Shown one piece after another: positions 9,581 through 17,472 of a stretch of 64,000 bases of DNA. The stretch comes from Planctomycetes bacterium syqfu. Lineage in GTDB: Bacteria; Planctomycetota; Phycisphaerae; Phycisphaerales; Phycisphaeraceae. Below the pieces are notes generated by a model, which was not told the origin of the DNA, made no database searches, and worked only from the letters and a program-made list of their open reading frames with translations. How positions within the stretch are numbered: the stretch's first letter is position 1; each line of letters opens with the position of its first letter. A program made the position numbers and the translations under genes. The stretch lies in the NCBI GenBank assembly GCA_020974905.1, contig CP087563.1:3162001-3226000 (forward strand), read 5' to 3'.

Positions 9581-10477
9581 CGTCACATACCTCCACGGCC
9601 AAAGTCTCGTTGGCGTCATACAAGATGAACTCGCGTGACCCGTCATAGGGATTGGTGATGTAGTAACCCGTGCCGATGATGCCATCACCGGTGGCTGGTG
9701 CGGTGACGAGTTTGCCTGCTGCGGGACGTTGTTTAAGGGGTGTCATTTCTTCACCGAGAATTGTGCCGTCCTCTTCTTCGTCGTAGGCGTCAATGGTTTT
9801 GACGAAGTAGGTGCGATCACATTGTGTCGTTGCATCACCGTCTGTGTATCCACCATCCTGCCAGACTTTGCAGGGAATGAGTGTGGTGGTGTCAACCAAG
9901 CTGGGCACACCGAGTTTGACGATAGCCCAACACGGTTCACCAATGGGAACATCGGGTTGACTCCATAGAATCTGCGTGCTGCCGGTAGCAGACGATGCCA
10001 TGATCGCCGGGAATCCCACCGGTGCTTTGGCAAATTGATGGGTTTCATCGGTGATGATGATGCGAACCTGGCACACGCCTTGAATCATCGCACGGCCAAC
10101 TTGCCCCGCACGGATCGGTTCAAGCAGGATGGCGTGTTTGTCCATGGCGACATGCGTATCAAGCTCAGGGAACACACCACTGAAAACGATCTGGTCAACA
10201 AAGCTGCCTTCCAGATCCATGATCGTCTGCGGTTCATGCACCGAGTCTTCGATGCCAAGGATGAAGTACCGCCAGCAGTCCATGGGCGAATCATTCTTCA
10301 CCCAGATCACCCCGCCTTGCCCCCGACCCCGGAAGCACTGGCAGATTGCATGGATTGTTCGAGTTTTTGGCGTGGCTTGATGCGCTGCTGAAAATCCTGA
10401 GCCGCATCGATGAATGCGTTGTATGTGTTGGCCGGGATCACCAAGGGATCGCCGGTACTGACTTTTTTCAATGTCAT
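9570..10477 (-). CDS. Phage tail-associated protein with one frame break
   Basis: Translation from the ATG at 10477, which has GGAGG 8 bp upstream, gives a 56-residue start (MTLKKVSTGDPLVIPANTYN...) that hits a stop at 10307. The rest continues in another frame as GGVIWVKNDSPMDCWRYFIL and runs to 9570. Adding one G to the GGGG run at 10310-10313 restores one reading frame of about 300 residues. The alternative unbroken start upstream gives an implausible Arg/His-rich N-terminus. The C-terminal part has acidic and aromatic residues typical of structural proteins. Whether this is a real mutation or an assembly error cannot be told. Function unknown; position suggests tail or baseplate. Confidence 0.6.
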
Positions 10478-10489
10478 GTTCAACCTCCA

Positions 10490-11353
10490 TCAAGAACCGA
10501 TGTCCAGCAAACCAAAGTCGGCATCTTCATAGACCTGTTCGACATAAGCTGCGACCGGGCGTTTGACCATGGCCATGGCATCCATGTCCTCGACGTCGGC
10601 GTATCGCACCCACAGGTATTCCCAACCTTTTTTGGCAATGCCACTGATGCTGCCGATGGTGATGCCGGTTTTGTTGGGCGATGCGGCGAAGCGATATGTG
10701 ATCTCCCAGTCGCCAGTCGTCTCTGTGTCAGTCTCAGTACCGTGCAAGGTTCCTGATGCACCGAGGAATAAGCATTCACCTGCAGCCAACCCACGGAACG
10801 TTACGTTGTTCACTTTGCCGGTGAGTTGAAAGAGCGTGCCTTTGTATTCGGGCGTGACTTGCTCAACGGTCAGGTAATGGGTTTCGCTGAAGTTGTAGAT
10901 GGGCACGGTGATATCAACGCCCTGGACTTCGGCATTGCCATTGGTGTTGGACACGCCGATCGCACCATGAAAGTCAGGCGCAGATGGAATCGATGAATCC
11001 GCATACGAACCCACGGTGTTCAACGACTGGGTGATGTGCTGCGTCCCACCCATCGTGTCGAAGCTGTACGTGTACTCGCCACTTCCGGGGTCCGGATTTG
11101 AACTACCTCCACTCGAAGTTGACGCGGATTCAGCGTAGCGAACCGATGCATCCCAATACTCTTCGCTGATCGGTTCAATCTGCACGGACTGCATAGGCAG
11201 ACCGTCATATGTTTCAGGAGCAAAGTTTTCGACAGCGGATTTGATCGCCAGATCGTCATCACTGCCACTGGCAATGTAAGTCAACGTCACTTGAGCATTG
11301 CTGCCTGTGGTGCTTTGGCGACTGTCATATTTTTCAGCAACGGTGATAGGCAT
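10490..11353 (-). CDS. Putative phage tail/baseplate structural protein
   Basis: 287 residues, rich in Ser, Thr, Gly and Asn, with beta-strand-like alternation and no signal peptide. The middle (VDITVPIYNFSETHYLTVEQ) and the C-terminal half (GDWEITYRFAASPNK, KGWEYLWVRY) look like a beta-rich structural domain. It follows the tape measure gene and precedes the frame-broken gene by 12 bp, so it fits a baseplate or tail-tip role. A Gly/Ser linker with PDPGSGE near residue 90 contains a near match to the repeated TTCCGGGG motif. Family not recognised. Confidence 0.6.
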   Translation of the reverse strand: MPITVAEKYDSRQSTTGSNAQVTLTYIASGSDDDLAIKSAVENFAPETYDGLPMQSVQIEPISEEYWDASVRYAESASTSSGGSSNPDPGSGEYTYSFDTMGGTQHITQSLNTVGSYADSSIPSAPDFHGAIGVSNTNGNAEVQGVDITVPIYNFSETHYLTVEQVTPEYKGTLFQLTGKVNNVTFRGLAAGECLFLGASGTLHGTETDTETTGDWEITYRFAASPNKTGITIGSISGIAKKGWEYLWVRYADVEDMDAMAMVKRPVAAYVEQVYEDADFGLLDIGS

Positions 11354-11376
11354 ACTTACTCCGGCATAGAGGATGA

Positions 11377-13751
11377 TTAACTGAATGACAGGGACGATGA
11401 ACCACCGCCACCGTTCTGCACTTCGTTGTAGAGCTTCTTGACGTAACGGGCGGTGTCTTCACTGGCGGCTGCGGTGCGGCTGGGCGATGGACTGATTCGT
11501 CATGAGTCCCTGCAAGGCAGCGGAATTGAACGTGCCACGCGATTGTTGATTAGGACTCAGCGAGCCAATCTGCCCACCCAGTTCGGCAAGTTTTTTCTTG
11601 AGGGTGTCGATCAGGTTGTTGGGTGACGAAGGTTGATCACCAGACTGATTACCCTCTGCCGGTTTATTTTGAGCAGCCTGCTGCAAAAGCTGCTGATATT
11701 CAGCACGGGTCTTTTCCAGATCGTCCAACGCTGTGGCCATCTGTTTTTCGTACTGGGTCTGACGATTCTTATTGCCAACAGCCTGTTCCTGATCAATCAG
11801 ATTCTGTTGTGTTTGGCGTTCGTGCTCGATGCGTGCAAGGTCTGAATCATATTGCTGTTTGTTCTCAGACAATGCTGCATCACGTTGCCTTGTGATGTTG
11901 GCTTTATCCGCGTTGGCATTGGTGCGGGCGATGTTGATCGCCATGTCGACGTTGTAGTCTTTGTCGAACAGGCCGATCAGATGGTGCATCCCTTCCTCAA
12001 CTTTGAGTTGGGCCGAACGGAACGTTGACTGCAATCCCGCCGTCATCGTCGTCCATGCATCGGAGAGGAACGTTGTGGTTTGAACCCACAGGATGCGAAG
12101 GCCATGCCAGGCATCGACGAGGACCTTGGTCACCTTATAGAAGGCTTGGCTGGCGACATTGACGATGGTGTACTTGAAGCTGTACCAGAGAGATTCGATC
12201 TGGTAGATGCCACGTTGCCATTCGACTTTCAAGGCTTGCCAGAGAATCTTCGCAGCCAGACTCAGATCACCGGAAGCCAGCGCATCGCGGATGCCTTGCC
12301 AAGCCACCAGAGCGCGATCCTTCAGTTCGCTGAAGCGATCACTTAACCAATTGAGGGTCTTACTGGCAATGTCCGTCATGCTCAGAATGGCAATGCCAAT
12401 CCCGGCCGCCGCGACGATCACCAATCCCATGGGTGAGATCAGTGCGCCCAGCACCGTGAGTAATGTCCCGATCACACCGACACTACCGGTGATGATGCCA
12501 GACAGTCCACCGAAGATGAACGCCACCGCCTGGGCCGCAACACCAGTCGTCATCAGGATCACACCGACAGCAGTGATGCCTGCAATCACCAGCGCGGCCG
12601 AACGCACCAGCGACTGGTTCTTACTGAGCAGATCAATCACCACGCTGGCATATTGCGAAACGATGGCCGCTGCCTTAGCCACGGGTTCACTTAACGCTTC
12701 ACCCATAATGCCCAGCACGATGATGCCCGCCTGCTTGATGCGGTTAAAAGCATGAGTGATGGTTTTACTGAGTTTTGCATAAGCCTTGTCGGCCAGGCCC
12801 GCGCGGCTCTGCATCGCATCAAGGTCGGATTCAAAACCCTTGAGATTGTTCAGTGCCGGGACAATGCCGCGCAGGGCAGCGGAATCGGGGAACAGTTTGG
12901 CCAGAACATCGGGCGGGAGTTTGGCGAGTTTTTCCATGACACCGTGCAAGCCCTCGGTCTTGAGCGTCGTGGTGTTCATTTCAAAACCGAGCTCGTGTGC
13001 TAACTTGGTTGCTTCGGCGGCTGGGCTTGAGGAAGCTGCGCAGGATGCCGTTGACCGAATCGATGGCCGTGGTGGTCCGCAGGCCGTTGCGCGTTAGCGT
13101 GGCGATCATCGCGCCCAGTTCGTCCAACGGCAGACCCGCACTGGCAGCTGTCGATGCGACCATGCCGATCTGCGGTGCCAGTTCGGCAAACGTCGTTTTG
13201 CCGCGTTGGACAATACCAAACAACCAGTCGGAGACATCGCCAGCGTTTTCCGCAGCCAGCCCATAACTATTGAGTACGGTGGTGATGGCATCGGCTGCCG
13301 TACGTGTGTCGGTCAAACCTGCTTTTGCAGATTTGGCCGCAACACCCAGCACATCCAGCGCCTTGGCAGGAGCAATAGACGCCGACAGGATGTCATACAA
13401 ACCACCGGACAATGCTTCGGTGGATTCACCAAAACTCACCGCCATCTTGCGGATGCCCTTGGTGAAGCTGTCCATGTATTTTTCGGCATCACTATCCGAG
13501 AGCATGGTGGAGACGGTGGCCATCTGCTGCTGAAAATCCGCGTAGATTTTCAGGCCGGAGAGCAGAGGCACCGCCGCCACAGCAGACACTGCGGTCAATC
13601 GCTTGCCGATCTCGCCCACAGACTTGCCGAAGGCTTTGACACGCTTCTGGGCTTTATCGAGACCACGGACCAACTTGCTGTCCTGCGTGGTCAGCTCAAT
13701 GTACGCAGCCCCAGCACGAATGTTCCGACTGTTGGCGATACCTGGTGACAT
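11377..13751 (-). CDS. Tape measure protein, broken into three frames
   Basis: The N-terminal segment (13751-13016) has the typical start of tail tape measure proteins, with AAYIELTTQDSKLVRGLDKA and a TP901-like core (MATVSTMLSD, ESTEALSGGLYDILS). At 13016-13022 the frame moves by +1 into KLAHELGFEMNTTTLKTEG, the expected continuation. The long second segment holds hydrophobic helices (about 130-200 of that segment) and then coiled-coil rich in Gln, Lys and Asp. A further +1 change at 11464-11470 extends the end to ...RYVKKLYNEVQ with stop at 11377. Restored length is about 790 residues. Both breaks sit at AGCCGCC on the coding strand. It would set tail length and template tail polymerisation if functional. 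Confidence 0.75.
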
Positions 13752-13775
13752 GTGAAAATTCCGAAGGTTAGTTTT

Positions 13776-13862
13776 TTAACACGAAGGACACGAAGACACG
13801 AAGGGCAAGACAAAAAGAATGTTTTTCTTCGTGTCCTTTGCGCCCTTCGCGCCTTCGCGTTA
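13776..13862. repeat. Hairpin-forming intergenic repeat (CACGAAG/CTTCGTG units)
   Basis: Between the tape measure start and the lipoprotein stop there are three ACACGAAG-type units in one orientation (13779-13806), then an A-rich spacer, then CTTCGTGTCC and CTTCGCG units in the opposite orientation (13826-13860). The arms can fold into a long imperfect hairpin. Such palindromic units are common dispersed intergenic repeats in bacterial genomes. Inside a prophage tail operon it may act as an RNA hairpin or be an inserted repeat. Confidence 0.6.
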
Positions 13863-13877
13863 AATCCCATAGCCCAT

Positions 13878-14357
13878 TTACGCAGTAGCAGCAGTGATAC
13901 CAGTGGATGTTGACGTGACCGTGGTCTTTCTGCCTTCGTCCAGGCCCTTGTTGAAGGAGTCTTCTTTTTCCTTGCGGAGTTTGCCAGAGCCGAGGAATAA
14001 CCCGAGTAGTCCGGATGCAGCAGGTAACATGGGGCCGAGAACGGGGACACCTGCAACGGTGGGGCCGATCTCATCGAGAGCAGACAACGACAACTGGTTG
14101 ACCATGTTGCGGATTTCGTTGGCGTGTTCGATGTTGGACTTCCACTGACTGCCAGCCGTTTGCATGTGCTGATACCAGAGTTGATATTCGCTCTCGGCTT
14201 CGTTGAGCGAGATGGTGCTGACCAGGCCCGTCTGCTGCTGGATGGTGTTGGGCGTTTTGACGTGGATCATGTCGCCCATATCGCAGCCCGCAAAACTCAG
14301 CAGGCCCAAGACAACAAACGTGAGGATAAACAGAAAGATCAGATGATTGGTTTTCAT
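13878..14357 (-). CDS. Putative phage lipoprotein
   Basis: 159 residues. The start KTNHLIFLFILTFVVLGLL then SFAGCDMG is a lipoprotein signal with a lipobox Cys at about residue 25. The exported part is helical (residues 45-95, coiled-coil-like). A hydrophobic Gly/Pro segment follows (VPVLGPMLPAASGLLGLFLG, about 103-122), and the end is basic and Thr-rich. It lies between the tail assembly chaperone and tape measure genes. A lysogenic membrane protein, for example for superinfection exclusion, is one possibility, but no family is recognised. Confidence 0.65.
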   Translation of the reverse strand: MKTNHLIFLFILTFVVLGLLSFAGCDMGDMIHVKTPNTIQQQTGLVSTISLNEAESEYQLWYQHMQTAGSQWKSNIEHANEIRNMVNQLSLSALDEIGPTVAGVPVLGPMLPAASGLLGLFLGSGKLRKEKEDSFNKGLDEGRKTTVTSTSTGITAATA

Positions 14358-14662
14358 AAAGATGGTTTCCTTTGAATTCCGGGGCTTCCGGGGTTGGGAA
14401 CAAAAGTGCGTTTGAGTAGTGCCATGGCATCGTCTGTATCCAACGGGATCACCGACGACGATTGGCTTTGAGCAAACGGATCAAAGTCCGCTGCTTTGAA
14501 CGTATGGGAACGATTGAAGGTCAGCAGATTGGCAAGCAGTGCCATCAGGTTGGACGTGTGCTGCCAATCCTGCTTCTGGCGAGACTGGGCCATCTCATAC
14601 AATTCACGCAGAGTGAACGGATCGGGGTGGACGCCGAGGACACCTGCCAATTGCCAGATCAT
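14354..14662 (-). CDS. Tail assembly chaperone, second component (GT-like position)
   Basis: 102 residues from ATG at 14662; the ATG overlaps the preceding gene's TGA, a tight coupling. Sequence features are MIWQLAGVLGVHPDPFTLRE, then ALLANLLTFNRSHTFKAADF. This resembles the small proteins coded after the first tail chaperone in siphoviruses, where a ribosomal frameshift often fuses the two. Position between the tail tube and tape measure supports the role. The end contains two near copies of TTCCGGGG encoding PGS/PG. Confidence 0.55.
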   Translation of the reverse strand: MIWQLAGVLGVHPDPFTLRELYEMAQSRQKQDWQHTSNLMALLANLLTFNRSHTFKAADFDPFAQSQSSSVIPLDTDDAMALLKRTFVPNPGSPGIQRKPSL

Positions 14663-15113
14663 GTCCTGGCAGGTTGCAGCAGGTGTTCGAGTTGCTGCTG
14701 GAGTTCCGGACTGTCCAGTTGGGCACTGGCGATTTGAAGGGCTTTTTCCTCGACCTGGCGAAGCTTGGCCAGTGCCTTCTTGAGCACGGTGCGGCTTCGC
14801 TGCGGGGAAAAAATCTGCCAACTCCTGGAGCAACGCTGTGGTCGCATGATCGATGACGTCACCGGCCAATGCCTGTCCGAACTGTTCGTCGGTGATGTTG
14901 GCGGCTTTCAGCTTGGTCTTTACAGATGACATAAAGCACATCACAGAGTAGGATCGGATCGGTGGACAGTTTTTCCAGCAAATGTGACTTACTGTCCAGC
15001 ACGTCCAGCAGGTTGACGCCGACGAGTGCTTGGACACGTTTGATGGTGGCAACGGTGATCTGAACCGTCCATACATTGTTGCCGTTACTTCCGGGGGCAG
15101 TAAAAGTATGCAT
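14659..15113 (-). CDS. Tail assembly chaperone, first component, with two +1 frame breaks
   Basis: It starts at ATG 15113, overlapping the tail tube stop by one base. Frame one reads MHTFTAPGSNGNN through VLYVICKDQAES. At 14900-14906 the frame moves +1 to ANITDEQFGQALAGDVIDHA, and at 14791-14796 it moves +1 again to RTVLKKALAKLRQVEEKALQ, ending at 14659. Removing one C at each break gives a continuous protein of about 150 residues. The order tail tube, this gene, short partner, tape measure is the classic site of tail chaperones that use programmed frameshifting. Two shifts of the same sign inside one gene would be atypical for the known mechanism, however. Confidence 0.6.
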
Positions 15114-15541
15114 TAGCTGCCACCTCCATCCACCCAAGTCGGAGCGCGGGTGACATAGGTTGGCTTAACAGTCACGTTGACGGTGATGGCTTCTTCGAGC
15201 GGTTCGTTGCGTGTGAAGTTGGTCACCGAGAAGTCAGCATCAAGGCCACTGCCACCTTCACCATCAAGTACGGCCATGGCAATGGGTGTGTTGTTGAAGT
15301 ACGCATCCTTGATCGCACCAAAGCCTTCGTCGCTTGAATCCCAATTCATCGTGAACTCAACACTGCCATTCTTAAGTGTGGCGATGGTTGCACGCCAGCC
15401 TTGGCTAGCGCGGGTCGTCACATCGGCCTCGTTGGTCTCGAGGTTGAGCGTGACATCCTTTGTGTTTGTCAGCTCGCTTGTTGCAGTTGTGCCGGCCGCG
15501 CCGTAGTACAGCTTGGCCTGCATCCCTAAACGGATGGACAT
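15113..15541 (-). CDS. Major tail (tube) protein
   Basis: 142 residues. The beta-rich pattern of siphovirus tail tube subunits is visible: MQAKLYYGAAG, then TKDVTLNLETNEADVTTRAS, GSVEFTMNWD and a C-terminal block EEAITVNVTVKPTYV. The N-terminal region with TKDVTLNLE/ADVTTR is characteristic of the TP901-1-like major tail protein family. Position upstream of the tail chaperone pair and tape measure agrees. It would polymerise into the tail tube. Confidence 0.75.
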   Translation of the reverse strand: MSIRLGMQAKLYYGAAGTTATSELTNTKDVTLNLETNEADVTTRASQGWRATIATLKNGSVEFTMNWDSSDEGFGAIKDAYFNNTPIAMAVLDGEGGSGLDADFSVTNFTRNEPLEEAITVNVTVKPTYVTRAPTWVDGGGS

Positions 15542-15577
15542 AAAAATCTCCTTAAAACAAGGTGTTTTGTGATTGGT

Positions 15578-15973
15578 TTATCGAATCGAGCCTGCCCAAA
15601 ATCGAGGCAGACGCGGTAAGTTTTTATTCAGTGCTGGCCCCATCAGTTGCCTTCGGGGGTAACGATGTCCACGGAACATGCCGCCGAATTCGTGGGCCAT
15701 GGCCGACGGGCCAACGTGGGCGAAACCGGGGCCAATCAGGATACGGTCGTTGCCTTCGCGGTCATAGACGATGGCACGCCGCAGTTGCCCATGTCGCGTA
15801 TGCGGTGGCGAACCGGGTGGTGCATAGCGTTTACTCCGTCGAATACTCCGCCTCGCTGTTAACCGAATCGCCGCACCGGCATGTCCCAAACTTTGGAAAC
15901 TCGCCTGGTTCATTTTTTGCCGAACGAGTTTTTTGTTGAACCCGTTATGGGGTTTAAAGTGAACTCTGAGCAT
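15578..15973 (-). CDS. Putative head-tail connector/minor tail protein
   Basis: 131 residues, strongly basic (many Arg) with YAPPGSPPHTRHGQLRRAI, then ILIGPGFAHVGPSAMAHEFG and MGPALNKNLPRLPRFW. The region with GP.......HE.G and the C-terminal GPAL helix resembles HK97 gp10-like neck proteins, which bind between connector and tail. It lies between other short joining genes and the tail tube gene. Family assignment is tentative. Confidence 0.55.
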   Translation of the reverse strand: MLRVHFKPHNGFNKKLVRQKMNQASFQSLGHAGAAIRLTARRSIRRSKRYAPPGSPPHTRHGQLRRAIVYDREGNDRILIGPGFAHVGPSAMAHEFGGMFRGHRYPRRQLMGPALNKNLPRLPRFWAGSIR

Positions 15974-15979
15974 GGTGGT

Positions 15980-16411
15980 TTACTTTGTGATGCGATACGT
16001 CAACGTCAGCACCGACGTGAACACCCGCTGATTGGCCAGGTGATCCGGATCGTAGATGGGCTGATTCTCCACTTTGATCCAGATCGCATACGGCATGTCC
16101 AATAGTGGTTGGCGTTGCAGGTAGTCGGCGATCTGCTCAACCAATCCGCTCAAATCTTTAACAGCTGTATCGATTTCATCCTGCGGTACCGTGAGTTTTT
16201 GCTGGATGCCAATATCAACCTGACAGTCGTATTGGCTGAGTTTGCGTGTGATGCTTTGAACCTGCACGCCACGTGGCACGACACTGACGGTCAGTGCCAT
16301 TAGTTGCGATAGATCGTGGATCGGTAACACAGTGCGTTTGGCATTGGTGACGATCTCCGATTGATTGAGTTGTGAAGTCACTGCATCAGCAAGGTCTATT
16401 GTCATTTGCAT
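15980..16411 (-). CDS. Putative tail completion/minor tail protein
   Basis: 143 residues. It begins with a helix (MTIDLADAVTSQLNQ), then alternating beta strands (VLPIHDLSQLMALTVSVVPR, YDCQVDIGIQQKLT). It ends in a second beta region (VFTSVLTLTYRITK). The layout suits tail terminator-like proteins, and the gene lies in the head-tail joining cluster. I cannot assign a named family. Confidence 0.5.
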   Translation of the reverse strand: MQMTIDLADAVTSQLNQSEIVTNAKRTVLPIHDLSQLMALTVSVVPRGVQVQSITRKLSQYDCQVDIGIQQKLTVPQDEIDTAVKDLSGLVEQIADYLQRQPLLDMPYAIWIKVENQPIYDPDHLANQRVFTSVLTLTYRITK

Positions 16412-16430
16412 ATTTACCCTCGGCCCCGGA

Positions 16431-16664
16431 TTAACCCCGAAAAATACTAAAAAGAATATTCACCAGACTCGTCACACCAGCACCGGCAATGAGCCACATC
16501 CAGCGTGCGTGGCGAATCGCGTTTTGTTCCAGGCGATCCAAACGAATGTTGATGCCCGGTTCACCGTTGCCACGGATGGCATGATCGAGCCGGTCGAGTT
16601 TGTTGTGCAGTTCATCGAACTGACTGCAACTGGAATCGCATGCGTGATGCGTTGGGTTGGTCAT
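16431..16664 (-). CDS. Small single-helix membrane protein (holin/XhlA-like)
   Basis: 77 residues from ATG at 16664, which overlaps the upstream stop by 4 bp. The N-terminal part is hydrophilic with an amphipathic helix (FDELHNKLDRLDHAIR). One C-terminal membrane segment follows (WMWLIAGAGVTSLVNILFSI). This coiled-helix plus single membrane segment layout is shared with XhlA-type holin partners and other small phage membrane proteins. No endolysin gene was recognised nearby, so a lysis role is only possible. Confidence 0.5.
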   Translation of the reverse strand: MTNPTHHACDSSCSQFDELHNKLDRLDHAIRGNGEPGINIRLDRLEQNAIRHARWMWLIAGAGVTSLVNILFSIFRG

Positions 16665-17026
16665 GTATTTGCATCTCCCAATAGTCGAGTGTGAATGCGT
16701 AAAGTGGTGTGATAAGGATCGCAGTAGCGGTAGCAACCGTCATCACCGAAGTTGGTGATTTCATATTGCTTGCCATCCATCGTCAGGACGTCACCGGGTT
16801 GAGGTTCAAACTCCGCCGGGAAGTCATCTGCGTTGACGAGAAAATCCCACATGCTCGATTCGATGGTCACGCCACCGACCGTGGATTTTTCGTACTTACT
16901 GATGCCCGGCGAGGCATGGACGGTGTACGCGGATTCACCTTGTTGATAGACGACTTCCTGCGTACACCATCCCGCCCTCACCCTGGCGAGCCACTGCATG
17001 CCCTCTTTCATGTAGTCTCTGGCCAT
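16661..17026 (-). CDS. Putative head-tail joining protein
   Basis: 121 residues. It starts with a short helix (YMKEGMQWLARVRAGWCT) and continues as a beta-rich domain with FEPQPGDVLTMDGKQYEITN. That segment resembles small head completion proteins in which a beta-barrel binds the connector. The gene lies between the capsid accessory gene and the membrane-protein gene. Family not certain. Confidence 0.5.
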   Translation of the reverse strand: MARDYMKEGMQWLARVRAGWCTQEVVYQQGESAYTVHASPGISKYEKSTVGGVTIESSMWDFLVNADDFPAEFEPQPGDVLTMDGKQYEITNFGDDGCYRYCDPYHTTLRIHTRLLGDANT

Positions 17027-17041
17027 TCTGCCCCCAGAAGT

Positions 17042-17374
17042 TTAAGCCAGTAGTTTCATACGAACAGTTGCATCGTTGTCACCGGCATCGGCCACAGCCT
17101 TGCCCATGTACTTGCCTTCGATTTCGGTGGGCGTCACGTATTTGTTGGCCGAATCCCAGTAAAGCTTTGTGCCCGTGGTGATGGCCATGCCGGGGCCACC
17201 GATCTTGGGCACATCGAAAATGCCGGTCACCGACAAACTGCCCAACGTGTTTGCAGCGATGTCGAGTTTGGCAATGCCAACGAGATCTTCCTGGACAACC
17301 ACGTCGCCAGCGGCCACATCAACGGCTGGGGTGTAGTCAATACTGTCACCTTTGTGAACGAATGTTGCGATCAT
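17042..17374 (-). CDS. DUF2190-family capsid-associated protein
   Basis: 110 residues, beta-rich: ATFVHKGDSIDYTPAVDVAA, then GDVVVQEDLVGIAKLDIA and TGTKLYWDSANKYVT. This is the pattern of DUF2190 proteins, which are often coded directly beside major capsid genes and proposed as capsid decoration proteins. Here it directly follows the protease-capsid fusion gene, which supports the call. Confidence 0.8.
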   Translation of the reverse strand: MIATFVHKGDSIDYTPAVDVAAGDVVVQEDLVGIAKLDIAANTLGSLSVTGIFDVPKIGGPGMAITTGTKLYWDSANKYVTPTEIEGKYMGKAVADAGDNDATVRMKLLA

Positions 17375-17472
17375 GTAAGAAATGCTCCTGCGAGAAGAAA
17401 AAGATCAAAAACAGCTTGTTTTCAAGGGAAAAACTACGGATACTACCGAAGGTATGTTTTAACTTCCGGGGG

